From an uncultured Flavobacteriales bacterium (GTDB lineage: Bacteria; Bacteroidota; Bacteroidia; Flavobacteriales_D; Crocinitomicaceae): DNA of 23,912 nucleotides. Within the stretch, counting starts at the first letter, position 1, and each line of letters opens with the position of its first letter. This document shows, piece after piece, positions 1 through 8,803 of this stretch. The stretch is taken from positions 1 to 23,912 of the forward strand of contig CALJKJ010000020.1 in the NCBI GenBank assembly GCA_937973685.1, read 5' to 3'. The notes below the pieces were generated by a model. The model was not told the origin of the DNA. It made no database searches and was given only the letters and a program-made list of their open reading frames with translations. The position numbers and the translations under genes were made by a program.

Positions 1-363
1 AACATGTGGCATTACGAACACATGGATCGTCCGAAAGAAATTTCAAAAGGTTCGATTATGCCTGCTTACACATGGTTACGTACAGATGATTTAGACATTG
101 CGTTGACTGCGAAAAAAATCAATGCCATGCGTAAAATGGGCGTTCCTTATGCTGCTGGTTACGAACACAAAGCTGTAGGGGATTTAAAGAAACAAGCACA
201 TATTATCGCTGTTGATATTGTAAATTCGATGTTGCCAATCGCGTTGAAAGGCACTTCGAAAGAAGCGAAAGTGAAAGAAATTGAATCCAAAGAAATCATT
301 GCAATGATTGCATACTTGCAACGTCTTGGAATGGATGTAAAAGTTAAACCTTCAACAAAATAA
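1..363 (+). CDS. ccoO: cbb3-type cytochrome c oxidase, CcoO end (partial, 5' end outside window)
   Basis: This is the C-terminal end of the mono-haem subunit of a cbb3 terminal oxidase, which passes electrons from soluble or CcoP-borne cytochrome c to the CcoN haem-copper centre. The frame is open from base 1, so the gene starts upstream. The segment GSIMPAYTWL at about residues 17-26 of the visible part matches the conserved CcoO element with the Met that ligates the haem; the CXXCH lies outside the window. A Lys-rich helical tail follows. The next gene starts 3 bp after the stop and is a CcoQ, which supports the call. In many Bacteroidota ccoN and ccoO are fused, so this may be the end of a CcoNO fusion; the window cannot show that. 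Confidence 0.9.
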   Translation, partial: NMWHYEHMDRPKEISKGSIMPAYTWLRTDDLDIALTAKKINAMRKMGVPYAAGYEHKAVGDLKKQAHIIAVDIVNSMLPIALKGTSKEAKVKEIESKEIIAMIAYLQRLGMDVKVKPSTK

Positions 364-366
364 GCC

Positions 367-564
367 ATGTTACGATATATCAAACATCATTTAGCATCCG
401 AACAAGGCGTTGAGTTTTACGGCATGTTCTCCCTCTTAATCTTTGTGCTGTTTTTCATCTTTGTGCTCATTCGCATTACAAAAATGAAAAAATCAACTAT
501 CGAAGAATTGGGTCAATTACCATTCAGTACAGAAGATATTAATAATCAAAAAGAAAACCTATGA
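367..564 (+). CDS. ccoQ: Small CcoQ-like cbb3 oxidase membrane subunit
   Basis: A 65-residue protein with one strongly hydrophobic membrane helix at about residues 18-38, followed by a short basic and then polar cytoplasmic tail. It sits exactly where ccoQ is found, between ccoO and ccoP, and its stop overlaps the ccoP start (ATGA at 561-564), so the genes are translationally coupled. CcoQ proteins stabilise the interaction of CcoP with the CcoNO core. Size, topology and position carry the assignment; the sequence itself is too short and variable to prove it. Confidence 0.75.
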   Translation: MLRYIKHHLASEQGVEFYGMFSLLIFVLFFIFVLIRITKMKKSTIEELGQLPFSTEDINNQKENL

Positions 565-1973
565 AAACGAGACATATTCTTTCGATTCTAATAGTAAGCT
601 TGGGATTTATTCGTTCTGGTTTTAGCCAAGGCGAAGCACTTTTCAAAGCAAAATGTAATACCTGTCACGCTGTTGACAAAAATTCAACAGGACCTTTGTT
701 GAAAGGTGTCAAACAAAAGTGGAACGATGCAGGTGAAGGAGAATTGTTGTACAAATGGGTACAGAATTCCAAAGGATTAATTGCTTCAGGAGCAAGTAAA
801 ATGGCGAATGAAATTCAAAACTTCTCCCCTTCTGAAATGCCACCTCAACAAGCAACTAATGCGGAAGTAGATCAAATTTTGGATTATATTGACAATTACG
901 TGAAACCAGCAGAAACAGCTGCAGCTCCTGCTGACTCTACGGGTGTTGAGACAGAGGTATTGTTAAAACCAAATTACGAGAAAAACTTAAACTTGTTTTA
1001 TGGGTTGTTAATTGTTCTTGTTGTCCTTCTGTTAGCAATTATTTTATTGACAACATCTATTCGTACGTTGATCAAATCAGAAATTTTCAAAACGAAATTA
1101 CAAGAAAAAGAAACTTCATCAGTTACGGAAACCATCAAAAAAGTTGCAACTATTTTGGTTGTAGGATTTGCGTTGTTTACACCGCTTCAATCGTTTGCAA
1201 TTGATTTTGTTCACGGCGGTGAATCAACTGAAAAAAGTTTGTGGTTAATTGTTGAGAACAGCGACTTGTATGCCTTGGTAGTCATTGACATTATCTTACT
1301 TTTTGTAGTGATTTATTTGAAAAACTTGTTTAACTCGTTCTTCTACATGGCTTTCCCAAAACCTGTGGTTGAAAAGAAAGTTCGCGTCAAAAAAATCACG
1401 AAAGTATTGACTGATACTGTTGCAATTGAAGACGAAGCAAGCATCTTAATGGATCACGAATACGATGGAATTCAAGAATTGGATAACAACTTGCCACCTT
1501 GGTGGGTATGGGGATTTTATATGACAATCGTTTTTGCAGTTGCATACATGTTCCATTATCATTTCTTAAAAACTGGTGACCTTCAAATCAAAGCGTACGA
1601 AAAAGAAATGGTGCAAGCACAAAAAGATGTCGATACGTATTTAAAATCACAAGCCATGAATGTGGATGAAAACAATGTAACAAAATTGGAAGATCCCGCT
1701 GCATTGGCTACAGGTAAAACGTTGTTTACTACAAATTGTACTGTTTGTCACAAAGAAGGTCAAGGAGATATCGGTCCTAACTTGACAGATAAATTCTGGT
1801 TGTATGGCAATGATGTCAAAGACGTTTTCTTATCCGTGAAAAATGGACGACCAAATGGAATGCCTGAACACACTTCCAAACTAAATCCAATTGAGATGCA
1901 ACAAGTTGTGTCCTATGTATTGAGTATGAAATACAAACCAGGTAGAGAACCGCAAGGGAAAGAATACAAATAA
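561..1973 (+). CDS. ccoP: cbb3 oxidase subunit III, CcoP, with an additional N-terminal cytochrome c domain
   Basis: This is the c-type cytochrome subunit that feeds electrons to the cbb3 core at the periplasmic face of the inner membrane. Residues 1-22 are a signal peptide. The first haem site is CNTCH (32-36) with a likely distal Met at 93 in EMPP. Membrane helices lie at about 144-168, 193-213, 235-262 and 311-333. The last begins with PPWWVWGF, the hallmark of the CcoP N-terminal domain. The second haem site is CTVCH (393-397) with Met434 in NGMPEH. The helix count places both haem domains in the periplasm. A canonical CcoP has both haem domains after one helix; here one lies before and one after the membrane part. 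The 193-213 helix ends in a signal-peptide-like LQSFA, suggesting that a separate cytochrome was fused in front of a CcoP. Confidence 0.93.
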   Translation: MKTRHILSILIVSLGFIRSGFSQGEALFKAKCNTCHAVDKNSTGPLLKGVKQKWNDAGEGELLYKWVQNSKGLIASGASKMANEIQNFSPSEMPPQQATNAEVDQILDYIDNYVKPAETAAAPADSTGVETEVLLKPNYEKNLNLFYGLLIVLVVLLLAIILLTTSIRTLIKSEIFKTKLQEKETSSVTETIKKVATILVVGFALFTPLQSFAIDFVHGGESTEKSLWLIVENSDLYALVVIDIILLFVVIYLKNLFNSFFYMAFPKPVVEKKVRVKKITKVLTDTVAIEDEASILMDHEYDGIQELDNNLPPWWVWGFYMTIVFAVAYMFHYHFLKTGDLQIKAYEKEMVQAQKDVDTYLKSQAMNVDENNVTKLEDPAALATGKTLFTTNCTVCHKEGQGDIGPNLTDKFWLYGNDVKDVFLSVKNGRPNGMPEHTSKLNPIEMQQVVSYVLSMKYKPGREPQGKEYK

Positions 1974-1981
1974 TTCAAATG

Positions 1982-2020
1982 GAAGTTCGTTTAGCAAATG
2001 TTAAACGAACTTCTTTTTTT
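1982..2020 (+). terminator. Intrinsic terminator between ccoP and ccoG
   Basis: A perfect 12-bp stem (GAAGTTCGTTTA at 1982-1993 with TAAACGAACTTC at 2002-2013), an 8-nt loop and seven T's (2014-2020). It starts 9 bp after the ccoP stop. It also argues against an in-frame upstream ATG at 1979 as the ccoG start, since that would put the hairpin inside the coding region. It probably reduces transcription of the assembly genes relative to the oxidase subunits. Confidence 0.85.
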
Positions 2021-2032
2021 AACCGAATAAAA

Positions 2033-3418
2033 ATGGACGAGTTTAGAGACCACATATCAACCGTAAACGAACAAGGAAAACGCGTTTGGATCTTTCCGAA
2101 AAAACCGAAAGGTTCGTACACAAACAAACGTAAAATTGTCAGTTACTTATTTTTAGCGCTTTTGTTCGCGATGCCTCATCTCAAAGTGAATGGCGAACAA
2201 TTGTTATTATTTAACGTCATTGAACGTAAGTTCGTTATTTTCGGAGCAACTTTTTGGCCACAAGATTTCTACTTATTTGCAATAATGATAATCATCGGTA
2301 TCGTCTTTGTCATTTTATTTACGATCATTTATGGACGGCTATTTTGTGGCTGGATCTGCCCGCAAACGGTGTTTATGGAATTTGTTTTTCGCCAGATCGA
2401 ATACCTCATCGAAGGCGATTGGACTGCTCAGAAAAAATTAGCAAAACAAGCTTGGAATAGGGAGAAAATTATCAAGCGAAGCATCAAGTTTATTGTATTC
2501 TGGGTGGTTTCTTTTTTGGTTGCGAATACCTTTTTAGCCTACATCATTGGAACAGAAGAATTGTGGAAAATTCAAACTGACCCTTTAAATACGCATTTGG
2601 GAGGTTTCATAGCTATTATCATTTTCACGTCGCTTTTCTTCTTCGTCTACTGGTATTTGCGCGAACAAGTTTGTACTACAATTTGTCCATACGGACGTTT
2701 ACAAGGCGTTTTATTGGATGCAAATTCGATGGTTGTCGCTTATGATCACGTACGTGGTGAAGGACGTGCGAAATTCAAAAAAGGAGAAGATCGTAAAGCA
2801 GAAAGCAAAGGCGATTGTATCGATTGTGGTCAATGTATGCACGTCTGCCCCACTGGAATAGATATCCGCAACGGAACGCAGTTAGAATGTATCAATTGTA
2901 CCGCTTGTATTGATTCGTGCGATACAATTATGGAAGGTGTTGGACAAGATAAAGGTTTGATTCGTTTTGTTTCTGAAAACGGAATTAAAAACAGAACCGG
3001 GTTTGAATGGACAAAACGAGTAAAAGCTTATACTGTTTTGTTAATTGGATTGATTGGTGTTTTATTGACCTTATTGATTATTCGAGATGATTTCTCAACT
3101 ATTATCTTGCGCCAACGAGGTTCAACGTTCCAAATTACGGACGAAGATCAAATTAGTAATATCTTTGAAATTGATTTGACAAACAAAACGAAAAACACGT
3201 ACGATGTTGAATTAACTTGCTCCGATCCAAAGGTGAAAGTAGAACTCGCAAACGATCAATTTATTTTAAAAGGTCAAAAACACTTGACCGATCGATTTGT
3301 CATCAAAACACCTTACAACAATATCAAAAACGGCATGAAAAAAGTTGATATTATTGTTGTTGGAAATGGAAAAGAAATTGACCGTGTAGGTATAAAAATA
3401 TTAGGACCAAATTATTAA
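2033..3418 (+). CDS. ccoG: cbb3 oxidase assembly ferredoxin-like protein CcoG (RdxA/FixG family)
   Basis: A membrane-bound iron-sulfur protein needed for cbb3 oxidase assembly; in characterised bacteria CcoG reduces Cu(II) for delivery to the haem-copper site. I chose the ATG at 2033 (461 residues) because the upstream in-frame ATG lies in the terminator; MDEFRDHIS fits the family N-terminus. There is a helix near 40-60, then FCGWICPQ (104-111) and a CTTICPYGR element characteristic of the FixG/NapH group. Two 4Fe-4S motifs follow: C262, C265, C268, C272 and C286, C289, C292, C296. A helix and a C-terminal beta-rich (Ig-like) domain close the protein. ccoH follows 2 bp downstream. Confidence 0.95.
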   Translation: MDEFRDHISTVNEQGKRVWIFPKKPKGSYTNKRKIVSYLFLALLFAMPHLKVNGEQLLLFNVIERKFVIFGATFWPQDFYLFAIMIIIGIVFVILFTIIYGRLFCGWICPQTVFMEFVFRQIEYLIEGDWTAQKKLAKQAWNREKIIKRSIKFIVFWVVSFLVANTFLAYIIGTEELWKIQTDPLNTHLGGFIAIIIFTSLFFFVYWYLREQVCTTICPYGRLQGVLLDANSMVVAYDHVRGEGRAKFKKGEDRKAESKGDCIDCGQCMHVCPTGIDIRNGTQLECINCTACIDSCDTIMEGVGQDKGLIRFVSENGIKNRTGFEWTKRVKAYTVLLIGLIGVLLTLLIIRDDFSTIILRQRGSTFQITDEDQISNIFEIDLTNKTKNTYDVELTCSDPKVKVELANDQFILKGQKHLTDRFVIKTPYNNIKNGMKKVDIIVVGNGKEIDRVGIKILGPNY

Positions 3419-3420
3419 TT

Positions 3421-3846
3421 ATGAACTGGGGAAAAGGAATTATTATCGCAATGGCATTGTTTATGGGGTTCATCCTCACATTGGTAATTACGTTGATGCG
3501 CCAAGATGTTGATCTAGAAATTGACGATTATTACAACAAAGAACTCGCTTTTAACGAGCAGTACAATGCACAACAAAACTACATGGACGCAACTGAGAAA
3601 ATCACCTTCAATGTGACTACCGATTCACTTTTTGTGATTTTTCCAAAAGACTTGCAAACAGGTGCCGCTAAAATTCAATTACAACGTCCAAACAACAAAC
3701 AACAAGACGCTGTCTTTGATGTACAAGCATCAGATAAAGTTTATATTCCAACAAAAAGTTTACCCAAAGGTGTGTTTAATTGCACCATCACTGGTAAACG
3801 AAATGGAAAGATGTACGAAAAAAATCATTCATTGAAATTGAAATAA
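3421..3846 (+). CDS. ccoH: FixH/CcoH family cbb3 assembly protein
   Basis: A 141-residue protein with one N-terminal membrane helix (about residues 5-27) and a periplasmic domain. The segment just after the helix, DDYYNKELAFNEQY, resembles the conserved FixH region (YYxKxLxxxxxY). FixH/CcoH proteins remain associated with the cbb3 complex and assist its maturation, often together with the CcoI copper ATPase, which is not in this window. The spacing is 2 bp after ccoG and 3 bp before the SafE-like gene, so the three are probably one transcript. Confidence 0.85.
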   Translation: MNWGKGIIIAMALFMGFILTLVITLMRQDVDLEIDDYYNKELAFNEQYNAQQNYMDATEKITFNVTTDSLFVIFPKDLQTGAAKIQLQRPNNKQQDAVFDVQASDKVYIPTKSLPKGVFNCTITGKRNGKMYEKNHSLKLK

Positions 3847-3849
3847 TTC

Positions 3850-4593
3850 ATGTTATTAATTAGTGCGTTTATTTTAGGTGTAGCAAGTTCTTTTCACTGC
3901 ATTGGCATGTGTGGACCGATTGCCATGGCTTTGCCTTTGAATAGACGCACGAAAGGAACACAGTTAATTGGCTTGCTTTCGAATAATCTTGGGCGAATTA
4001 CAACCTATGCACTTATTGGATTGGTACTTGGTTCGATTGGCTTTTCGTTGCAACTATATCAGTTTTTACAAGGATTAAGCATTGTTGTTGGAGTGTTGAT
4101 GATTGTTGTTGCATGGCGCAAACAATTGTTGCGAAAAATAGAATTTCAAGCTGGTTTTTTACAAAAATGGATAGTTGGAAACATGGGCAAGTTACTCGCT
4201 TCCAATAGTCCGTTTAAATTATTTATTCTTGGCAACCTAAACGGATTATTGCCTTGTGGCATGATATTTATTGCCATCAGTACCGCTTTACTGGCTGAAA
4301 ATGCTGTTGGAAGCGCAGCTGTTATGGCAAGTTTCGGATTAGGAACATTACCAGGAATGTTATTAGTTGGTTTTTTCTCGCAACAAATTTCCGGTCCATT
4401 TCGTGCAAACATGTCGCGCGCTTTTCCTTATATCATGACAGCAGTTGGTGCGTTGGTTATGTTGCGTGGTGCAAATTTAGGCATCCCATATCTCAGTCCA
4501 AAAATAGCAGCAACAATGACAACAAACAGCGTGAAAGCAAAAGATCCGCAAGCGTACCAAATTATTTGTCATTCACCGGCTAAGAAAAAATAA
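3850..4593 (+). CDS. SafE/UreH-like membrane transporter associated with cbb3 biogenesis
   Basis: A 247-residue polytopic protein with about six membrane helices. The first helix contains SSFHCIGMCGP (residues 13-23), the His/Cys signature of the sulfite exporter TauE/SafE (UreH-domain) group. A second similar element, LNGLLPCGM, lies in the middle of the protein. Genes of this kind are regularly placed after ccoG-ccoH in Bacteroidota and are thought to act in metal (probably copper) handling for the oxidase; the His-Cys-Met motif fits that, but transport of copper here is inference. It is the last gene of the oxidase block; the next gene begins 36 bp further on. Confidence 0.8.
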   Translation: MLLISAFILGVASSFHCIGMCGPIAMALPLNRRTKGTQLIGLLSNNLGRITTYALIGLVLGSIGFSLQLYQFLQGLSIVVGVLMIVVAWRKQLLRKIEFQAGFLQKWIVGNMGKLLASNSPFKLFILGNLNGLLPCGMIFIAISTALLAENAVGSAAVMASFGLGTLPGMLLVGFFSQQISGPFRANMSRAFPYIMTAVGALVMLRGANLGIPYLSPKIAATMTTNSVKAKDPQAYQIICHSPAKKK

Positions 4594-4629
4594 ACTCATT
4601 ATTTTAATTATCTTCGTTGCTATAAATTA

Positions 4630-5175
4630 ATGATGATGAAAATAATTGGGATTTTAGTTGGCTTTTTAGTCGTTTTAAGCGCTTGCTCTTCCAAAAAAGA
4701 CAGAAACGAATTACCAGCTGATTGGAAAAAATACGGTACAGCTAATTTTGAAATTTCGTTCCCGAAAAACTGGAAACTCAACGAAAAACCTCAAGCTGGC
4801 GTGTTGTTTAACATCCTTGCTCCATTGGATACAAAAACTGATGATTTCCGTGAAAACATCAACTATTTGACACAAGATTTATCAGGTAGTCCGATGGATC
4901 TAAAACAATTTATCGACCTTTCATTGAAACAAATTCAACCAGTTATTGCAAAAGGAACAACCGTTGAATCCGAACAAAAAAATGGTAAAAGTGGCGCTTA
5001 CCAACGTTTGCGATACCAATTCAAAGTGACTTCGTACACATTAGTTGTTACTCAGTATATTTGGGTAAAAGGGAATAATTCACATATCCTAACATTTACC
5101 GCTGAGAAAGATGCACTCCCTGCTTATGAATCCATTAGCGAGCAATTATTAGATTCTTTTCATCTTAAGAACTGA
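4630..5175 (+). CDS. Lipoprotein with a PsbP/DcrB-like domain
   Basis: A 181-residue predicted lipoprotein. A hydrophobic signal ends in LSAC with the lipidated Cys at 19, followed by SSKKD. The mature part opens with YGTANFEISFPKNW, the start typical of PsbP/DcrB-like (Mog1-fold) proteins, and ends with ESISEQLLDSFHL, also typical of that fold. Alternative ATGs at 4630, 4633 and 4636 differ by one residue each and do not change the prediction. Substrate and partner are unknown. The gene is 2 bp from the FkbM-like gene downstream, so the two are probably cotranscribed. Confidence 0.75.
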   Translation: MMMKIIGILVGFLVVLSACSSKKDRNELPADWKKYGTANFEISFPKNWKLNEKPQAGVLFNILAPLDTKTDDFRENINYLTQDLSGSPMDLKQFIDLSLKQIQPVIAKGTTVESEQKNGKSGAYQRLRYQFKVTSYTLVVTQYIWVKGNNSHILTFTAEKDALPAYESISEQLLDSFHLKN

Positions 5176-5177
5176 AA

Positions 5178-6035
5178 ATGAACTGGTTGAAAAACAGAAT
5201 CAAACATTACTTTAGTAAACAGCTTCACGCTGCAAAATTACACCCCAGTGTTGGTATTCAGCAACGCAATATGATGTTGCAGTACCAAATAATGCGTGCA
5301 AACAATCAATTACCAGCTCTGAAAGATACAGGCTTCAAAGTGTTTTCTCAATTTGAAGAAGATGGCTTGTTGCTGTTTATTTTTTCCATTATCGGCGAAG
5401 GGAATAAGACATTCATCGAAATTGGAGCAAACGATGGTATCAATAGCAATTGTAGTAATCTAGCCGTTCATTTTGGATGGAGTGGATTGTTTTTTGAAGG
5501 CGATGCAACGTTGATTAAAAGAGGTCGCCGATTTTATGCAACAACACCTACACCTTATCATCCCAAGCCTACTTTTGTTCAAGCAATCATCAAACGCGAA
5601 AACATCAACGAATTAATCTTAGCAAATGGCTTGTCCGGTGAAATAAGTCTCTTATCGATTGATATCGATGGAAACGATTATTGGGTTTGGGATGCAATAA
5701 CTGCTGTTCAACCAGCTGTAGTTATCATCGAAACAAATACGGAATTTGGAAACGAAAATCGTTTAGTTGCCTACGACGAAAACTACATGTATCCCGGAAA
5801 ACACCCCATTTATCACGGTGCTAGTGTCATTGCTATGAATAAATTAGCAACGGAAAAAGGTTACCGTTTAATCGGCGCAAATGACCTTGGAATGAATCAA
5901 ATTTACATTCGAAAAGATCTTGCAATTCAGGAATTACCGACGATTGATCCATTAACAACACTTTGGCATCCCGAAACAATAGCAGGTCAACAAGCATTTG
6001 AAGCGATAAAAAATTGGGATTACCTAAAAGCATAA
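5178..6035 (+). CDS. FkbM-like SAM-dependent methyltransferase
   Basis: A 285-residue cytosolic protein. The motif FIEIGANDGINSNCSNL (from residue 79) is the SAM-binding motif I of the FkbM-type methyltransferases, and LLSIDIDGNDYWVW (from 158) fits the second acidic motif (SIDIDGxD) of that group. There is no signal peptide or membrane helix. Relatives usually methylate sugars of glycolipids, capsules or polyketides, but no glycosyltransferase lies nearby, so the substrate is open. It is followed after 3 bp by another methyltransferase gene, which makes a shared pathway plausible. Confidence 0.7.
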   Translation: MNWLKNRIKHYFSKQLHAAKLHPSVGIQQRNMMLQYQIMRANNQLPALKDTGFKVFSQFEEDGLLLFIFSIIGEGNKTFIEIGANDGINSNCSNLAVHFGWSGLFFEGDATLIKRGRRFYATTPTPYHPKPTFVQAIIKRENINELILANGLSGEISLLSIDIDGNDYWVWDAITAVQPAVVIIETNTEFGNENRLVAYDENYMYPGKHPIYHGASVIAMNKLATEKGYRLIGANDLGMNQIYIRKDLAIQELPTIDPLTTLWHPETIAGQQAFEAIKNWDYLKA

Positions 6036-6038
6036 ATC

Positions 6039-6683
6039 ATGGAGTTTATCGATGAAAAATTAGACGCATATTGTTGCGATCATACATCAAACGAAACCGC
6101 ATTATTAGCAAAATTAAACCGCGATACACACGTGAAAGTTTTGCAGCCGCGCATGTTAAGTGGTCATTTTCAAGGTAGAATGCTAAGTATGCTATCGAAA
6201 ATGATTCGCCCAGAACGTATTTTGGAAATTGGAACATATACGGGTTATTCTGCTTTGTGTTTAGCGGAAGGATTAACAGCAAATGGGAAATTAATTACCA
6301 TTGATGTCAATGCACAATTAGAAGATTTTGTGCGCGATTATTTTGCACAAAGTGATTTTGATGCTCAAATTGATTACAGAATTGGAGATGCGATGCAACT
6401 AATACCAACGATAACCGAACAATTCGACCTAGTGTTTATCGATGCAGACAAGCAAAACTACATCAACTACTACCACTTAATTTTTGACAAAGTTAAACCA
6501 GGTGGCTACATTTTTTCAGACAATGTATTGTGGTCGGGTAAAGTTGTTCAAGAGGGCGGTAAAATCGACAAGGATACGCAACTCTTGCAAACATTTAACG
6601 ACCTGATTCAGAACGACGAACGTGTTGAAAACATCTTGTTACCCATTCGAGACGGTGTCATGATTGCGCGTAAAAAAGATTAA
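6039..6683 (+). CDS. Class I O-methyltransferase (caffeoyl-CoA/catechol OMT-like)
   Basis: A 214-residue protein of the small metal-dependent O-methyltransferase family (PF01596 type), close to the usual length of about 215. It shows LEIGTYTGYSALCLA (62-76, SAM motif I), ITIDVN (87-91, the acidic residue binding the ribose), FIDADKQNY (133-141, metal-binding Asp) and DNVLWSGKV (161-169, second metal ligand pair Asp-Asn). The family methylates vicinal hydroxyls of catechols, flavonoids or CoA esters; bacterial substrates are mostly unknown. The gene lies 3 bp after the FkbM-like gene and ends a run that starts with the lipoprotein at 4630. Confidence 0.88.
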   Translation: MEFIDEKLDAYCCDHTSNETALLAKLNRDTHVKVLQPRMLSGHFQGRMLSMLSKMIRPERILEIGTYTGYSALCLAEGLTANGKLITIDVNAQLEDFVRDYFAQSDFDAQIDYRIGDAMQLIPTITEQFDLVFIDADKQNYINYYHLIFDKVKPGGYIFSDNVLWSGKVVQEGGKIDKDTQLLQTFNDLIQNDERVENILLPIRDGVMIARKKD

Positions 6684-6751
6684 ATACCTTCAATCAACGT
6701 AACTTTTTTGTATATTAATCGATATAATCAAGTTATTGTAAAAAACATTTC

Positions 6752-8803
6752 ATGGTAAAATACTACGTCCTATTTTTATTCGTTTTAAAAATCGTCGCGA
6801 GCTTTGCGCAACAAGAGATAGATCCAGCTTGTCTTCCACCAGAAAAAAAAGTGTTGAAAGTACTGACTACAGCAAAAAACAGTACGGACCCAAAAGTTGC
6901 CGCTGAAAATTTTGCAAAAGCAATTGAATTAGCACCTGAATTAGCAGCAGTTTACTTTGAATTTGGAATGTATTCCTATGAAAAGGGTGTGAAAGCTTAT
7001 GAAAGCAATCCCAATCCTGCTGTGGGAGACCGAAATTTCGCTAAAGCTGAAGAATTACTTGAAAAAGCATCCGAATTGTGTCCCGATTATCATTCTGACA
7101 TGTATTATACGTTAGGAGTAATCAATTACACCCAAGAGCACAAAGAGACTGCGAAAGAATGGTTTGAGAAATTCATTGCTTTCAAACATACCGAACCAGA
7201 ACATTACGGTGCTGATTTTTCCAAACAAAAAGCAGAAGTCAATCAATTATTGAAAATGGAAAGCGAAGCAATAGATTTTACAGCGCAAGAAGTTCCGTTT
7301 GAACCTGTTGTTGTTAAAAACGTTTCCACTGCTCAAGCTGATGAGTATTTCCCCATGCTTTCACCCGATAACTTACTATTGTTTTACACCAGAAAAGGAG
7401 AGAAAAACGAATTAGATGGTTTTCAAGCAACGACAAAGCCAAAAGAAGTGTACACGTTTTCAAAACGCTCAGATGAAACGAGTTTGTTCTCGTCAGGAAC
7501 ACCGTTCAAAGCTCCCTTCAATACAGGTAAATTTGAAAGTTACGGTGCAGCAACAATGTCTGTCGATAACAAAGAAATGATCATTTGTGCTTGTCAAAAA
7601 ACAACTGTTGGGACGCAACCTTACTTGAATTGTGATTTGTATTCCACCACATTTAATAAAATTGGTTCGGAAGGAAACGATTATCAATGGTCAGAATTGG
7701 TTAATCTTGGATCAAAAATTAATACGCCGAATGGTTGGGAGGGTCAACCTTCACTTTCTGCTGATGGCCAAACACTTTTTTATACCGCCAATCGTCCAAC
7801 AACAAAAGACAACGACGTGTTTATCGTAAAACGCAATCCCGACGGTTCGTGGGGCGCACCTACTCCATTCGCACCGATCAATACAGACGGAAAAGATAAA
7901 AGTCCTTTTTTACACCAAGATTCAGAAACTCTCTATTTTGTTTCCAGTTCAACCGATAAACGCAAAGGTGTTGGTGGTTTGGACATTTTTTACATGAGGC
8001 AAGATGGCGAAAAATGGACGGAACCGAAAAATATAGGCTTTCCAATAAACAGTGTGAATGACGAAATTGGATTGTTTGTTTCCATGGATGGAAAAACAGC
8101 TTATTTTTCTTCTCAAACAGAAGGAAATTGGAATATTTTCAGCTTTGATTTATACGAAGAAGCGCGTCCAAAACCAGTAACCATCATCAAAGGTGATTTA
8201 ACTGATGCTAATGGTAGCCCTATCGAGAATGCAACGATTGAAGTTGCTTATGCTAATTCCGATAAAGTAGAACAAGTAAAAGTGAATGGAAACGACGGTA
8301 AATATGCCGTGATTGTAAAACAAGAAAAACCGCAAGACATTATTGTTTCAGTTAAAAAAGAAGGCGCAGCTTTCCAATCCAAACTCATCACGCAAGAGGA
8401 ATTAAAAGCACCCGAAAAAAGAAACAATAACGAACTTATCGTAAAAGAGTTAAAAGTAGGTGAAGCGTACACTATCAACGATATTTTATACGATTACAAT
8501 TCAGCTGAATTATCTGAAAAATCAAGATTTATTCTACGTGAATTTGCGCGTTACCTAAAAGCGAATCCGACCATCAAAATTGCTATTCAAGGGCATACCG
8601 ATAGCGATGGTAACGATGCACTCAACCTTGATTTATCAGATAGACGTGCTAAAGGAGTTGAAAATTATTTGATACAACTTGGAGTTGCTGCAGAACGATT
8701 GGATGCCAAAGGATTTGGAGAAACACAACCAAAAGTTGATAACGACACGCCTGAAAACAAAGCAATCAATCGACGTACCGATTTCGTAATCAAAGGTTTG
8801 TAA
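6752..8803 (+). CDS. PorE-like OmpA family protein (TPR, beta-propeller, CRD and OmpA domains)
   Basis: A 683-residue exported protein expected to anchor an outer-membrane assembly to peptidoglycan. Residues 1-19 are a signal peptide ending at SFAQ; there is no lipobox. TPR-like helices cover about 25-165. PD40 beta-propeller blades run from about 190 to 465, with repeated elements such as SPDNLLLFYT, SADGQTLFYT and SMDGKTAYFSS. A carboxypeptidase-regulatory-like beta domain lies at about 475-560, and an OmpA_C domain at about 575-683 with GHTDSDG and NLDLSDRRA, which carry the peptidoglycan-contacting Asp and Arg. This domain order is that of PorE, a T9SS component, but Bacteroidota encode several paralogues, so a T9SS role is inference. 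The T9SS cargo gene at 15832-17367 shows that such a system is expected in this genome. Confidence 0.85.
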   Translation: MVKYYVLFLFVLKIVASFAQQEIDPACLPPEKKVLKVLTTAKNSTDPKVAAENFAKAIELAPELAAVYFEFGMYSYEKGVKAYESNPNPAVGDRNFAKAEELLEKASELCPDYHSDMYYTLGVINYTQEHKETAKEWFEKFIAFKHTEPEHYGADFSKQKAEVNQLLKMESEAIDFTAQEVPFEPVVVKNVSTAQADEYFPMLSPDNLLLFYTRKGEKNELDGFQATTKPKEVYTFSKRSDETSLFSSGTPFKAPFNTGKFESYGAATMSVDNKEMIICACQKTTVGTQPYLNCDLYSTTFNKIGSEGNDYQWSELVNLGSKINTPNGWEGQPSLSADGQTLFYTANRPTTKDNDVFIVKRNPDGSWGAPTPFAPINTDGKDKSPFLHQDSETLYFVSSSTDKRKGVGGLDIFYMRQDGEKWTEPKNIGFPINSVNDEIGLFVSMDGKTAYFSSQTEGNWNIFSFDLYEEARPKPVTIIKGDLTDANGSPIENATIEVAYANSDKVEQVKVNGNDGKYAVIVKQEKPQDIIVSVKKEGAAFQSKLITQEELKAPEKRNNNELIVKELKVGEAYTINDILYDYNSAELSEKSRFILREFARYLKANPTIKIAIQGHTDSDGNDALNLDLSDRRAKGVENYLIQLGVAAERLDAKGFGETQPKVDNDTPENKAINRRTDFVIKGL

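Noticed and set aside
1979..2032. In-frame upstream extension of ccoG from the ATG at 1979
   Set aside because: It would encode the perfect terminator hairpin at 1982-2020, and the family N-terminus begins at the ATG at 2033.
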